DNA of 64,000 nt, taken from assembly GCF_050003625.1 (NCBI RefSeq), contig NC_134398.1, positions 95,875,674 to 95,939,673 of the forward strand, in the 5' to 3' direction. Numbering within the stretch: position 1 is the first letter of the stretch; the number at the start of each line of letters is the position of its first letter. Below the pieces are notes generated by a model that made no database searches, was not told the origin of the DNA, and saw nothing but the letters and a program-made list of their open reading frames with translations. Below are positions 33,580 through 44,603 of the stretch, in pieces. Source of the stretch: Haematobia irritans. Lineage: Eukaryota; Arthropoda; Insecta; Diptera; Muscidae. The position numbers and the translations under genes were made by a program.

Positions 33580-36500
33580 CTGTCTGTTGATGTATTTTTG
33601 TGTGCAAAGTACAGCTCGCAGTTTTAGTCCGATTGTCCTAAAATTTGGTATAGGGTCCTGTTTCGGCTCAAAGACGATCCCTATTGCTTTTGGAAAAAAT
33701 CGGTTCAGATTTAGATATAGCTGCCATATATATTTTTCACCGATCTGGTCATAATTGGCGTGTATATCAACCGATCTTCCTCAAATTCCGTACATCCGAA
33801 TATTTTATGAGTCTCGAAAAACTTGCAAAATATCATCCAAATCGGTTCAGATTTAGATATAGCTCCCATATATAGCTTTCGCCCGATTTACACTCCTTTG
33901 CCCACAGAGGCCAATTTTTTGCTCCGATTTAGTTGAAATTTTGCACAGGGAGTAGAATTAGCATTATAGTTATGCGTGTCATATTTGGTGGAAATCGGTT
34001 CAGATTTAGATATAGCTCCCATATATAGCTTTCGCCCGATTTACACTCAAATGACCACAGAGGCCAATTTTTTGCTCCGATTTAGTTGACATTTTGCACA
34101 GGGAGTAGAATTAGCATTGTAGCTATGTGTGCCAAATTTGGTTGAAATCGGTTCAGTTTTAGATATAGCTCCCATATATAGCTTTCGCCCGATTTACACT
34201 TATATGACCACAGAGGCCAATCCTTTACTCCGATTTAATTGAAATTCTGCACAGAGAGTAGAATTAGCATAGTAGCTATGCGTGCCAAATTTGGTTTAAA
34301 TCGGTTCAGATTTAGATATATCTTCCATATATAGCTTTCGCCCGATTTACACTCATATGACCACAGTGGCCAATCTTTTACTCCGATATAATTGAAATTT
34401 TGCACAGAGAGTAGAATTAGCATTGTAGCTATGCGTGCCAAATTTGGTTGAAATCGGTTCAGATTTAGATATAGCTTCCATATATAGTTTTCGCCCGATA
34501 TGGACTTATATGGCCCCACAAGCCAGAGTTTTGGCCCAATTTGGTTGAAATTTTGCACTAGGAGTACAATTAGTAATATAGTCATATGTGCCAAATTTGA
34601 TTGAAATCGGTTCAGATTTCGATATAGCTCCCATATATATGTTTTTCTGATTTCGACAAAAATGGTCAAAATACCAACATTTTCCTTCTAAAATCGCCAC
34701 TGCTTAGTCGAAAAATTGTAAAAATGACTCTAATTTTCCTAAACTTCTAATACATATATATCGAGCGATAAACCATAAATAAACTTTTTCGAAGTTTTCT
34801 TAAAATTGCTTCAGATTTAAATGTTTCCCATATTTATACCCTGCGCCACACTGTGGAACAGGGTATTATAAGTTAGTGCATATGTTTGTAACACCCAGAA
34901 GGAGACGAGATAGACACATGGTGTCTTTGGCAATAATGCTCAGGGTGGATCCCTGAGTCGATATAACCATGTCCGTCTGTCCGTCCGTCCGTCTGTCTGT
35001 GAACACATTTTTGTGATCAAAGTCTAGGTCGCAATTTAAGTCCAATCGCCTTCAAATTTGGCACATGTTCCTAATTTGGGTCAGAATATAACCCTATTGA
35101 TTTTGGAAGAAATCGGTTCAGATATAGATATAGCTCCCATATATATCTTTCGCCCGATATGCACTAATATGGACCCAGCAGTCAGAGTTTTATACCGATT
35201 TGCTTGAAATTTTGTACAAACGTAACACTTAGTCGTATAGTCAAGTGTGCAAAATTTTACTGAAATCGGTTCAGATTTAGATATAGCTCCCATATATCTT
35301 TCGCCCGATATGGACTTATATGGCCCCAGAAGCCAGATTTTTGGCCGAATTTGGTTGAAATTTTGCACTAGGAGTACAATTAGTAGTATAGTCAAGTGTG
35401 CAAAATTTGATTGAAATCGGTTCAGATTTAGATATATCCCAATTATATATCTTTCGCCCGATATAGACTAATATGGTCCTAAAAGCCAGAGTTTTGACCG
35501 AATTTGGTTGAAATTTTGCACCGGGAGTAGATTTAGCATTGTAGCTATGCGTGCCAAATTTGGTTGAAATCGATTCAGATTTAGATATAGCTCCCATATA
35601 TATCTTTCGCCCGATATAGACTAATATGGTCCTAAAAGCCAGAGTTTTGGCCCAATTTGGTTGAAATTTTGCACAGGGAGTAGATTTAGCATTGTAGCTA
35701 TGCGTGCCAAATTTGATTGAAATCGGTTCAGATTTAGATTTGGTTGAAATCGATTCAGATTTAGATATAGCTCCCATATATATCTTTCGCCCGATATAGA
35801 CTAATATGGTCCTAAAAGCCAGAAATTTGGCCCAATTTGGTTGAAATTTTGCACAGGGAGTAGATTTAGCATTGTAGCTATGCGTGCCAAATTTGGTTGA
35901 AATCGGTTCAGATTTAGATATAGCTCCCATATATATGTTTTTCTGATTTCGACAAAAATGGTCAAAATACCAACATTTTCCTTGTAAAATCGCCACTGCT
36001 TAGTCGAAAAGTTGTAAAAATGATTCTAATTTTCCTAAACTTCTAATACATATATATCGAGCGATAAATCATAAATAAACTTTTTCGAAGTTTCCTTAAA
36101 ATTGCTTCAGATTTAAACGTTTCCCATATTTATACCCTTCACCACTACTGTGGTACAGGGTATAATAAGTTTGTGCATTTGTATGTAACGCCAAGAAGGA
36201 AAAGTCTGAGACCCATCGTTTAGTATACCGATCGTCATAGAATTAAATTCTGAGTCGATTTAGCGATGTCCGTCTGTCTGTCTGTCTGATTGAAATCGGT
36301 TCAGATTTCGATATAGCTCCCATATATATGTTTTTCTGATTTCGACAAAAATGGTCAAAATACCAACATTTTCCTTCTAAAATCGCCACTGCTTAGTCGA
36401 AAAATTGTAAAAATGACTCTAATTTTCCTAAACTTCTAATACATATATATCGAGCGATAAACCATAAATAAACTTTTTCGAAGTTTTCTTAAAATTGCTT

Positions 36501-38490
36501 CAGATTTAAATGTTTCCCATATTTATACCCTGCGCCACACTGTGGAACAGGGTATTATAAGTTAGTGCATATGTTTGTAACACCCAGAAGGAGACGAGAT
36601 AGACACATGGTGTCTTTGGCAATAATGCTCAGGGTGGATCCCTGAGTCGATATAACCATGTCCGTCTGTCCGTCCGTCCGTCTGTCTGTGAACACATTTT
36701 TGTGATCAAAGTCTAGGTCGCAATTTAAGTCCAATCGCCTTCAAATTTGGCACATGTTCCTAATTTGGGTCAGAATATAACCCTATTGATTTTGGAAGAA
36801 ATCGGTTCAGATATAGATATAGCTCCCATATATATCTTTCGCCCGATATGCACTAATATGGACCCAGCAGTCAGAGTTTTATACCGATTTGCTTGAAATT
36901 TTGTACAAACGTAACACTTAGTCGTATAGTCAAGTGTGCAAAATTTTACTGAAATCGGTTCAGATTTAGATATAGCTCCCATATATCTTTCGCCCGATAT
37001 GGACTTATATGGCCCCAGAAGCCAGATTTTTGGCCGAATTTGGTTGAAATTTTGCACTAGGAGTACAATTAGTAGTATAGTCAAGTGTGCAAAATTTGAT
37101 TGAAATCGGTTCAGATTTAGATATATCCCAATTATATATCTTTCGCCCGATATAGACTAATATGGTCCTAAAAGCCAGAGTTTTGACCGAATTTGGTTGA
37201 AATTTTGCACCGGGAGTAGATTTAGCATTGTAGCTATGCGTGCCAAATTTGGTTGAAATCGATTCAGATTTAGATATAGCTCCCATATATATCTTTCGCC
37301 CGATATAGACTAATATGGTCCTAAAAGCCAGAGTTTTGGCCCAATTTGGTTGAAATTTTGCACAGGGAGTAGATTTAGCATTGTAGCTATGCGTGCCAAA
37401 TTTGATTGAAATCGGTTCAGATTTAGATTTGGTTGAAATCGATTCAGATTTAGATATAGCTCCCATATATATCTTTCGCCCGATATAGACTAATATGGTC
37501 CTAAAAGCCAGAAATTTGGCCCAATTTGGTTGAAATTTTGCACAGGGAGTAGATTTAGCATTGTAGCTATGCGTGCCAAATTTGGTTGAAATCGGTTCAG
37601 ATTTAGATATAGCTCCCATATATATGTTTTTCTGATTTCGACAAAAATGGTCAAAATACCAACATTTTCCTTGTAAAATCGCCACTGCTTAGTCGAAAAG
37701 TTGTAAAAATGATTCTAATTTTCCTAAACTTCTAATACATATATATCGAGCGATAAATCATAAATAAACTTTTTCGAAGTTTCCTTAAAATTGCTTCAGA
37801 TTTAAACGTTTCCCATATTTATACCCTTCACCACTACTGTGGTACAGGGTATAATAAGTTTGTGCATTTGTATGTAACGCCAAGAAGGAAAAGTCTGAGA
37901 CCCATCGTTTAGTATACCGATCGTCATAGAATTAAATTCTGAGTCGATTTAGCGATGTCCGTCTGTCTGTCTGTCTGATTGAAATCGGTTCAGATTTCGA
38001 TATAGCTCCCATATATATGTTTTTCTGATTTCGACAAAAATGGTCAAAATACCAACATTTTCCTTCTAAAATCGCCACTGCTTAGTCGAAAAATTGTAAA
38101 AATGACTCTAATTTTCCTAAACTTCTAATACATATATATCGAGCGATAAACCATAAATAAACTTTTTCGAAGTTTCCTTAAAATTGCTTCAGATTTAAAT
38201 GTTTCCCATATTTATACCCTGCGCCACACTGTGGAACAGGGTATTATAAGTTAGTGCATATGTTTTTAACACCCAGAAGGAGACGAGATAGACACATGGT
38301 GTCTTTGGCAATAATGCTCAGGGTGGATCCCTGAGTCGATATAACCATGTCCGTCTGTCTGTGAACACATTTTTGTGATCAAAGTCTAGGTCGCAATTTA
38401 AGTCCAATCGCCTTCAAATTTGGCACATGTTCCTAATTAGGGTCAGAATATAACCCTATTGATTTTGGAAGAAATCGGTTCAGATATATA

Positions 38491-39423
38491 AAGGGTGATT
38501 CTTTTGAGGTTAGGATTTTCATGCATTAGTATTTGACAGATCACGTGGGATTTCAGACATGGTGTCAAAGAGAAAGATGCTCAGTATGCTTTGACATTTC
38601 ATCATGAATAGACTTACTAACGAGCCACAACGTCGAATTTTCAGTGAATGGGCCCTAGAAAAGTTGGCAGAAAATCCGCTTTTTTATCGACAAATTTTGT
38701 TCAGCGATGAGGCTCATTTCTGGTTGAATGGCTACGTAAATAAGCAAAATTGCCGCATTTGGAGTGAAGAGCAACCAGAAGCCGTTCAAGAACTGCCCAT
38801 GCATCCCGAAAAATGCACTGTTTGGTGTGGTTTGTACGCTGGTGGAATCATTGGACCGTATTTTTTCAAAGATGCTGTTGGACGCAACGTTACGGTGAAT
38901 GGCGATCGCTATCGTTCGATGCTAACAAACTTTTTGTTGCCAAAAATGGAAGAACTGAACTTGGTTGACATGTGGTTTCAACAAGATGGCGCTACATGCC
39001 ACACAGCTCGCGATTCTATGGCCATTTTGAGGGAAAACTTCGGAGAACAATTCATCTCAAGAAATGGACCGGTAAGTTGGCCACCAAGATCATGCGATTT
39101 GACGCCTTTAGACTATTTTTTGTGGGGCTACGTCAAGTCTAAAGTCTACAGAAATAAGCCAGCAACTATTCCAGCTTTGGAAGACAACATTTCCGAAGAA
39201 ATTCGGGCTATTCCGGCCGAAATGCTCGAAAAAGATGCCCAAAATTGGACTTTCCGAATGGACCACCTAAGACGCAGCCGCGGTCAACATTTAAATGAAA
39301 TTATCTTCAAAAAGTAAATGTCATGGACCAATCTAACGTTTCAAATAAAGAACCGATGAGATTTTGCAAATTTTATGCGTTTTTTTTTTAAAAAAGTTAT
39401 CAAGCTCTTAACAAATCACCCTT
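38491..39423 (+). mobile_element. mariner/Tc1-superfamily DNA transposon, internally deleted
   Basis: A 933-bp element with terminal inverted repeats AAGGGTGATTc.. and AAGGGTGATTtg.. inserted in a (TA)n stretch of unit B8. Homologous uninterrupted sites exist at 24390 and 32550. TA flanks are present on both sides. It contains one ORF (38604-39317). Confidence 0.9.
38604..39317 (+). CDS. mariner-like transposase, DDE domain only
   Basis: 237 codons. The catalytic acids are D35 (FSDEAHF), D128 (QQDGAT) and D170 (DLTPLDYFLWG). There are 41 residues between the second and third, the DD41D spacing reported for rosa-type elements. The remaining tail (LRRSRGQHLNEIIF) is complete. Family members are about 340 residues with two N-terminal helix-turn-helix motifs. 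Here the first seven residues (MNRLTNE) run straight into the catalytic domain, so the DNA-binding half has been removed in frame. The protein could fold as a catalytic domain but should not bind the inverted repeats specifically. Confidence 0.88.
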   Translation: MNRLTNEPQRRIFSEWALEKLAENPLFYRQILFSDEAHFWLNGYVNKQNCRIWSEEQPEAVQELPMHPEKCTVWCGLYAGGIIGPYFFKDAVGRNVTVNGDRYRSMLTNFLLPKMEELNLVDMWFQQDGATCHTARDSMAILRENFGEQFISRNGPVSWPPRSCDLTPLDYFLWGYVKSKVYRNKPATIPALEDNISEEIRAIPAEMLEKDAQNWTFRMDHLRRSRGQHLNEIIFKK

Positions 39424-40245
39424 TATATATAGCTCCCATATATATCTTTCGCCCGATATGCACTAATATGGACCCAGCAGTCAGAGTTTTATACCGATTT
39501 GCTTGAAATTTTGTACAAACGTAACACTTAGTCGTATAGTCAAGTGTGCAAAATTTTACTGAAATCGGTTCAGATTTAGATATAGCTCCCATATATCTTT
39601 CGCCCGATATGGACTTATATGGCCCCAGAAGCCAGATTTTTGGCCGAATTTGGTTGAAATTTTGCACTAGGAGTACAATTAGTAGTATAGTCAAGTGTGC
39701 AAAATTTGATTGAAATCGGTTCAGATTTAGATATATCCCAATTATATATCTTTCGCCCGATATAGACTAATATGGTCCTAAAAGCCAGAGTTTTGACCGA
39801 ATTTGGTTGAAATTTTGCACCGGGAGTAGATTTAGCATTGTAGCTATGCGTGCCAAATTTGGTTGAAATCGATTCAGATTTAGATATAGCTCCCATATAT
39901 ATCTTTCGCCCGATATAGACTAATATGGTCCTAAAAGCCAGAAATTTGGCCCAATTTGGTTGAAATTTTGCACAGGGAGTAGATTTAGCATTGTAGCTAT
40001 GCGTGCCAAATTTGGTTGAAATCGGTTCAGATTTAGATATAGCTCCCATATATATGTTTTTCTGATTTCGACAAAAATGGTCAAAATACCAACATTTTCC
40101 TTGTAAAATCGCCACTGCTTAGTCGAAAAGTTGTAAAAATGATTCTAATTTTCCTAAACTTCTAATACATATATATCGAGCGATAAATCATAAATAAACT
40201 TTTTTGAAGTTTCCTTAAAATTGCTTCAGATTTAAACGTTTCCCA

Positions 40246-40995
40246 TATTTTTTTACTAACATTGTGTTCCACCCTAGTGCATTAGCCGACTTAAATTTTG
40301 AGTCTATAGATTTTGTAGAAGTCTATCAAATTCTTCAAGATCGAGTAATATTTAAATGTATGTATTTGGGACAAACCTTTGTATATAGCCCCCAACACAT
40401 TTGACGGATGTGATATGGTATCGAAAATTTAGATCTACAAAGTGGTGCAGGGTATAATATAGTCGGCCCCGCCCGACTTTAGACTTTCCTTTCTGGTTTT
40501 TTACTAACATTGTGTTCCACCCTAGTGCATTAGCCGACTTAAATTTTGAGTCTATAGATTTTGTAGAAGTCTATCAAATTCTTCAAGATCGAGTAATATT
40601 TAAATGTATGTATTTGGGACAAACCTTTGTATATAGCCCCCAACACATTTGACGGATGTGATATGGTATCGAAAATTTAGATCTACAAAGTGGTGCAGGG
40701 TATAATATAGTCGGCCCCGCCCGACTTTAGACTTTCCTTACTGGTTTTTTACTAACATTGTGTTCCACCCTAGTGCATTAGCCGACTTAAATTTTGAGTC
40801 TATAGATTTTGTAGAAGTCTATCAAATTCTTCAAGATCGAGTGATATTTAAATGTATGTATTTGGGACAAACCTTTATATATAGCCCCCAACACATTTGA
40901 CGGATGTGATATGGTATCGAAAATTTAGATCTACAAAGTGGTGCAGGGTATAATATAGTCGGCCCCGCCCGACTTTAGACTTTCCTTACTGGTTT
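40246..40995 (+). repeat. Three tandem 248-bp array tails
   Basis: ACTAACATTGTGTTCCACCC recurs at 40255, 40503 and 40751. Each copy ends with AGTCGGccccgcCCGACT and TTTAGACTTTCCTTACTGG (TTTCTGG in the first). Block 1 has one such tail. The terminal hairpin is compatible with a Helitron-type 3' end. Confidence 0.85.
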
Positions 40996-41166
40996 TTTCC
41001 TCTGTTGGTTAAAATTAAAAGTATGAAAAAACCAAGTTATAAAAAAACTAATTAAAAGAACTTCCTGGGTAGTTAAAATAAAGAACATTATTGGGAGTGC
41101 ATCTTCTGGAAGATCTTTTAAAGTTGTGCCTTTGGAAGAACTTCCAAATTTTTTGCTGGGCTATTA
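40996..41166. repeat. Duplicated flank, left half
   Basis: Copy of 25839-26014. It ends with the TA that became the target duplication of the 909-bp element. Confidence 0.8.
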
Positions 41167-41467
41167 CACGCAAAAAAATAATTCTTTCCTCCCAAACGAA
41201 ATTTTAGACAAACAAAGTTCGTTTCTCATTTGCTTTTCGCTGTAAGGAAGTGTATTTGGAAGAAAAGTATATACTTTTTGTGATAAACGTTTATTCTTTT
41301 CCAGGATGTAAAAACAATTTCATAAAAACATTATTTTCTTGCTAATTGCATTGTCCCTCACATCTTTCTCACATCCACGAGGATTTTTAGTTCTTAACAC
41401 CTTTTTCTGTAATACCAACAATGTAGAAGAAATTATACGATTTTATAAATTTTTAAAATTTTTTTTA

Positions 41468-41545
41468 CCTTTCGCCTGGACGGAGAATCGAACCGCGGAC
41501 CATGCACATTGTAAGCCAACACACTAACCACTGAGCTATGTACCT
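41468..41545 (-). other. tRNA-like sequence (pol III promoter-like), minus strand
   Basis: The reverse complement reads TAGCTCAGTGGTTAGTGTGT (A-box-like) and GGTTCGATTCTCCG (B-box-like) at tRNA spacing. The anticodon stem does not pair well, so it is tRNA-derived and not a working tRNA gene. Confidence 0.6.
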
Positions 41546-41659
41546 GTTATGGTCATCAATAGATAAATATCCATATAAGTTATATTTATATAGCATAGCT
41601 TGCGGCGCCCACGAACCGAATAAACAAAGTTTATTTACCGGAAAAAACATTTAGTTTGG

Positions 41660-41740
41660 CACCGTGGAGCAGTGGTAGCTACGTCCGACTCTCATGCCAA
41701 GGGTCGTGGGTTCGATCCCTGCTTCGGCCAAAGTTTTTTT
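41660..41740 (+). other. tRNA-like sequence (pol III promoter-like), plus strand
   Basis: GTGGAGCAGTGGTAGC (A-box-like) and GGGTTCGATCCCTGC (B-box-like), followed by a long T run from 41734 that could end pol III transcripts. Acceptor and anticodon stems are imperfect. Confidence 0.6.
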
Positions 41741-42075
41741 TTTTTTGCTTTTGTTTTTTTTTTTACATATATTCCAGATATATTCGGAAGATTCCGAAAA
41801 AATGTTCAACATTACATTGTACTATATTAAATTTTGAACTGTAAAATGTGTCTTATTAAAGACCTAAAGTCAGAAAAGAACAGTGTTTGATATAAACGAA
41901 ATAGACTGTGTTGTTATTTCAAAAATAACTTTTTTTATTGAAAAAATAAAAATTTTGTAACAAACGAATTTTTTTGGTGATAAAAGTTTAAAATTTTCGA
42001 AGCAATTCAAAAAACTCTAACAAAAGAAAAACGTTTTCGGTACACGTTTTCCAAACGTTTTTTTTTCTTTGCGTG

Positions 42076-42250
42076 TATAGAAAGCTTATCATACATACGA
42101 ATAACACTTAGCATAGAAAAATATTTTAGTGCATTCGTAGTAAGAAGTATTCAATCCTTTCAAAACTTAAAGAAACATACTTGTTAGAATATAGAAAAAT
42201 TTCCTATGTTTCTTTTATCTTCCTGTAATCCATATGTTTGCATTGTTTTT
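42076..42250. repeat. Duplicated flank, right half
   Basis: Copy of 26013-26177, ending TTTGCATTGTTTTT. Confidence 0.8.
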
Positions 42251-42711
42251 TTAATTGGAATCGTGGTGTTGTGGTATACGGAGGGATTGTTAAAAAATAA
42301 TATAATAAACAACAAATAAAATATATAAAATATTTGTTATGTTAAATTAAGGCCGGTACTCTGTTCGGTTTTCGCGTTGAAACTCCACACAAAACCAAAA
42401 AATGCGAAAAACTAGCAAAATCATTTCCATTTTTCCCTCAAAAAAATCGCTTCTCTAACATATGTTCCAAACAAATTTTGCAAGAAGCACATATATTATT
42501 GGATAATGCTGAAACATTAATATGTTTGTTTTATGTGAATATAGTATATGTTTGGAGCATTTTGAGCCCAAAAATATTATATGCTTGAAAGAATTTTCCC
42601 CAAAGAAGATTGTGCTCATTCCCACGAATTTTTTTAGTTCTTGGCACCTTTTTCTGTAATACAAATAATGTTGAACAAATTATTAAATTTTAGAATTTTT
42701 TTTTAAATTTG

Positions 42712-42790
42712 ACCTTTCGCCTGGACCGAGAATCGAACCGAGGACCATACAGTTTGTAAGCCAACACACTATCGACTGGGCTACGTATGT
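42712..42790 (-). other. tRNA-like sequence, minus strand (second copy)
   Basis: The reverse complement reads TAGCCCAGTCGATAGTGTGT and GGTTCGATTCTCGG. It is homologous to 41468-41545 and decayed. Confidence 0.6.
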
Positions 42791-42904
42791 TAGCTGTTAT
42801 AGTCACCAGCAGACAAATATCGTTATAAGTTACATTTATATAGCATAGTTTGCAGCGCCCATGAGCCCATGCAAACATAACACTTTTTAACAGAAAGATA
42901 CATT

Positions 42905-42978
42905 TGTTGGCCACGTGGAGCAGTGGTTAGCATGTCTGCCTTGCATGGTCGTGGGTTCAATCCCTGCTCCGACCGAAC
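42905..42978 (+). other. tRNA-like sequence, plus strand (second copy)
   Basis: GTGGAGCAGTGGTTAGCATG and GTGGGTTCAATCCCTGCTCC at A-box/B-box spacing. It is homologous to 41660-41740 and followed by ATTTTTTTT. Confidence 0.6.
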
Positions 42979-43124
42979 ACCATTTTTTTTAATTTGCATA
43001 TTTATATATATACTATATTAAATTTTTAAATTTAAACTCTAACAAGTTATGACATAATTTTATCGTTACAATTTGAAATTTAAATTACCGGAAACTAATT
43101 TAAATAAACTTAAATCTAGAAATA

Positions 43125-43831
43125 TCAAATTCGTGACACTGCCTCTCGCTTAAGCCTGTTCGGGACGAACACTGAACCCCTTCCGTATGGAGCCAAACGT
43201 TCCAGGTGAACGACTTTAATCTTTGACCTTGGGCTGTCGTCCTTTTGAATGCGGTATACAACATCATTGATCTTCTTGATGACTTTATATGGGCCTTCCC
43301 ACTGTGTTTGTAGTTTAGGACATAATCCTTTCCTTCGTTGCGGGTTGAATAGCAGAACCAGTTGTCCTTCTTTAAAGTTCGCTGCACGATCATATCTCGC
43401 CTTCATCCTGTTGCTGACCATTTTTATTTTGTTTCGCACTGATTCGTGGAGTTCACCAAATGTGTTTGGTATATCGTTACTGGTTTCTTCCATGGCGAGC
43501 TTATTGAGTGTAGCGACGAATATCAAATCTCCGGGCAACTTCAATTCCGTTCCGAATAGAACCTGGGCCGATGTTCGTGACGTAGAATCGTATATGGCTG
43601 ATCTATACGACACAAAAACTTTGGTATATGCTCGTCCCAGTCTCGTTGGCCGTTACCTACCACCTTTCGAAGATGTTCTTCCAGGGTGCGATTAAACCTT
43701 TCTACCATGCCATCAGACTGTGGATGCAATGGCGTAGTCATTGTTTTCTTGATACCAAGGGAGTCACACATCTGTTTGCATGTGGCCGATTCAAAATTTC
43801 TTCCTTGGTCTGAGTATATCTCGGTCGGCAC
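43125..43831 (-). pseudogene. Family B integrase, catalytic end and C-terminal domain (copy 1)
   Basis: Fragments 43831-43541 and 43613-43125 overlap in two frames. The first has YSDQGRNFESA (second catalytic Asp block) and HPQSDGMVERFNRTLEEHL (catalytic Glu block). The second has the chromatin-facing C-terminal part, QLVLLFNPQRRKGLCPKLQT and GPYKVIKKINDVVYRIQ. Integrates the cDNA in intact relatives. The frame change between them (about 43560-43600) and the hairpin lesion upstream inactivate it. Confidence 0.75.
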
Positions 43832-43874
43832 ACCGTAGCGACATATCCAGTTCTTCTCGACTACATCTACAATC

Positions 43875-43930
43875 GTCTTCGCCTCTTGGTTAGGAATGGT
43901 TTATGCCATTCCTGACCAAGAGGCGAAGAC
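43875..43930. repeat. 25-bp inverted repeat inside integrase (copy 1)
   Basis: Arms GTCTTCGCCTCTTGGTTAGG... and its complement with one mismatch, 6-nt spacer. The same lesion occurs at 46149-46204 and about 54175-54230. Confidence 0.9.
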
Positions 43931-44362
43931 TGGCCACTTGCTGAAGTAGTCCATGACCACAAGGACATATCGATTTCCAGAATCACTTACTGGGAAAGGG
44001 CCTGCAACGTCCATTGCTATTCTTTCAAAAGGCGCTCCTGGGCTATACTCTTGCATAAAACCTCTACTTTTTCGTCTTGGCCCTTTCGCCTTTATGCACT
44101 TCTCACAATTTGCCACCCACTCAGCAATTGATTTGTGGCATCCAACCCAGTAGAATCGTTGCTTCACTTTCTCGGCTGTTTTGGTTATTCCTAAGTAACC
44201 TCCACTAGGTCCATTGTGGAATTCCGTCAAAACATCCTTTACCTTGGAATTTGGCACGATTATCAAGTTGCGGCTATTCTTGCCATCTTCACTTTCCCAC
44301 TTAGGTTGTAGGGTTCCGTTGACCAGACATAGACTGTCCCATTCAGCCCAGTATGAATTCAT
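43901..44362 (-). pseudogene. Family B integrase, zinc-binding and first catalytic block (copy 1)
   Basis: 153 codons. The HHCC-like region is YLGITKTAEKVKQRFYWVGC and CEKC. It is followed by MDVAGPFPVSDSGNRYVLVV with the first catalytic Asp. It ends at a stop created by the 25-bp inverted repeat at 43875-43930. Confidence 0.75.
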
Positions 44363-44603
44363 AAGTGGACTTTCGGCTGCGATGTCTTTCTTGTTAGGTT
44401 TCTTATTTTCCTACTTTGCCGAAATAATTTTTCTCAAGGTTGGGTCTTTGCGCTGTTCTGTTGGCCAGTCCGCTCCAGATTCGACGTGCAACAGCCGGAT
44501 ATCAACGATTTCTTCCTTATGTTCAGCTTTCGAGCAGTGTTTGCATTCTACATTACAAAGTCGACGTGACAAGGCGTCCGCGTTCTCATGTTTGCCACCT
44601 TTT

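Larger units (their letters stand above)
26181..40245 (+). repeat. Alternating A/B repeat array, block 2
   Basis: A heads lie at 26181, 28918, 31145, 33381, 36131 and 37820. B heads lie at 27623, 30344, 32265, 34835, 36524 and 38213. The strict A-B alternation makes this a higher-order array with dimer periods of about 2.2-2.75 kb. B units are usually 1295 bp. Exceptions: B4 (30344) has lost about 0.5 kb after AACACCCAGAAG. A7 and A8 are cut to 393 bp by the same junction after three or four GTCT. A mariner copy (38491-39423) interrupts B8. None of the minus-strand frames shows a protein family; they repeat with the array. Confidence 0.85.
41167..42075. mobile_element. TA-flanked MITE carrying two divergent tRNA-like sequences
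   Basis: The ends CACGCAAAAAAATAATTC and (reverse complement) CACGCAAAGAAAAAAAACG sit between TA (41165-41166) and TA (42076-42077). The empty site at about 26012 proves the boundaries. It is 909 bp, with no transposase. The centre (41468-41740) holds a minus-strand and a plus-strand tRNA-like block. Confidence 0.88.
42434..43085. mobile_element. Second member of the twin tRNA-like element family
   Basis: The left part (42434-42665) matches the inverted 2880-3138, including TCAAAAAAATCGCTTCTCTA. The following TTAGTTCTTGGCACCTTTTTCTG and the twin tRNA-like module match 41390-41740. The outer CAC end is lost. The right end is not defined before the family-B element at 43087. 42251-42433 shows nothing recognisable. 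Confidence 0.6.

Noticed and set aside
20395..40115. Many 60-245-codon minus-strand frames with repeated phrases across the array
   Set aside because: They recur with the repeat period, have no known domain, and their ends follow repeat junctions. The period of sub-units (about 153 bp, divisible by three) keeps frames open by chance.
20395..40245. Regularly spaced repeats resembling a CRISPR array
   Set aside because: Units are 137-153 bp inside 1.3-kb modules with diverged copies, no unique spacers, and the context is a fly-type genome.
41468..42978. Functional tRNA genes
   Set aside because: A and B boxes are fine, but acceptor and anticodon stems do not pair and the sequences lie inside mobile elements.
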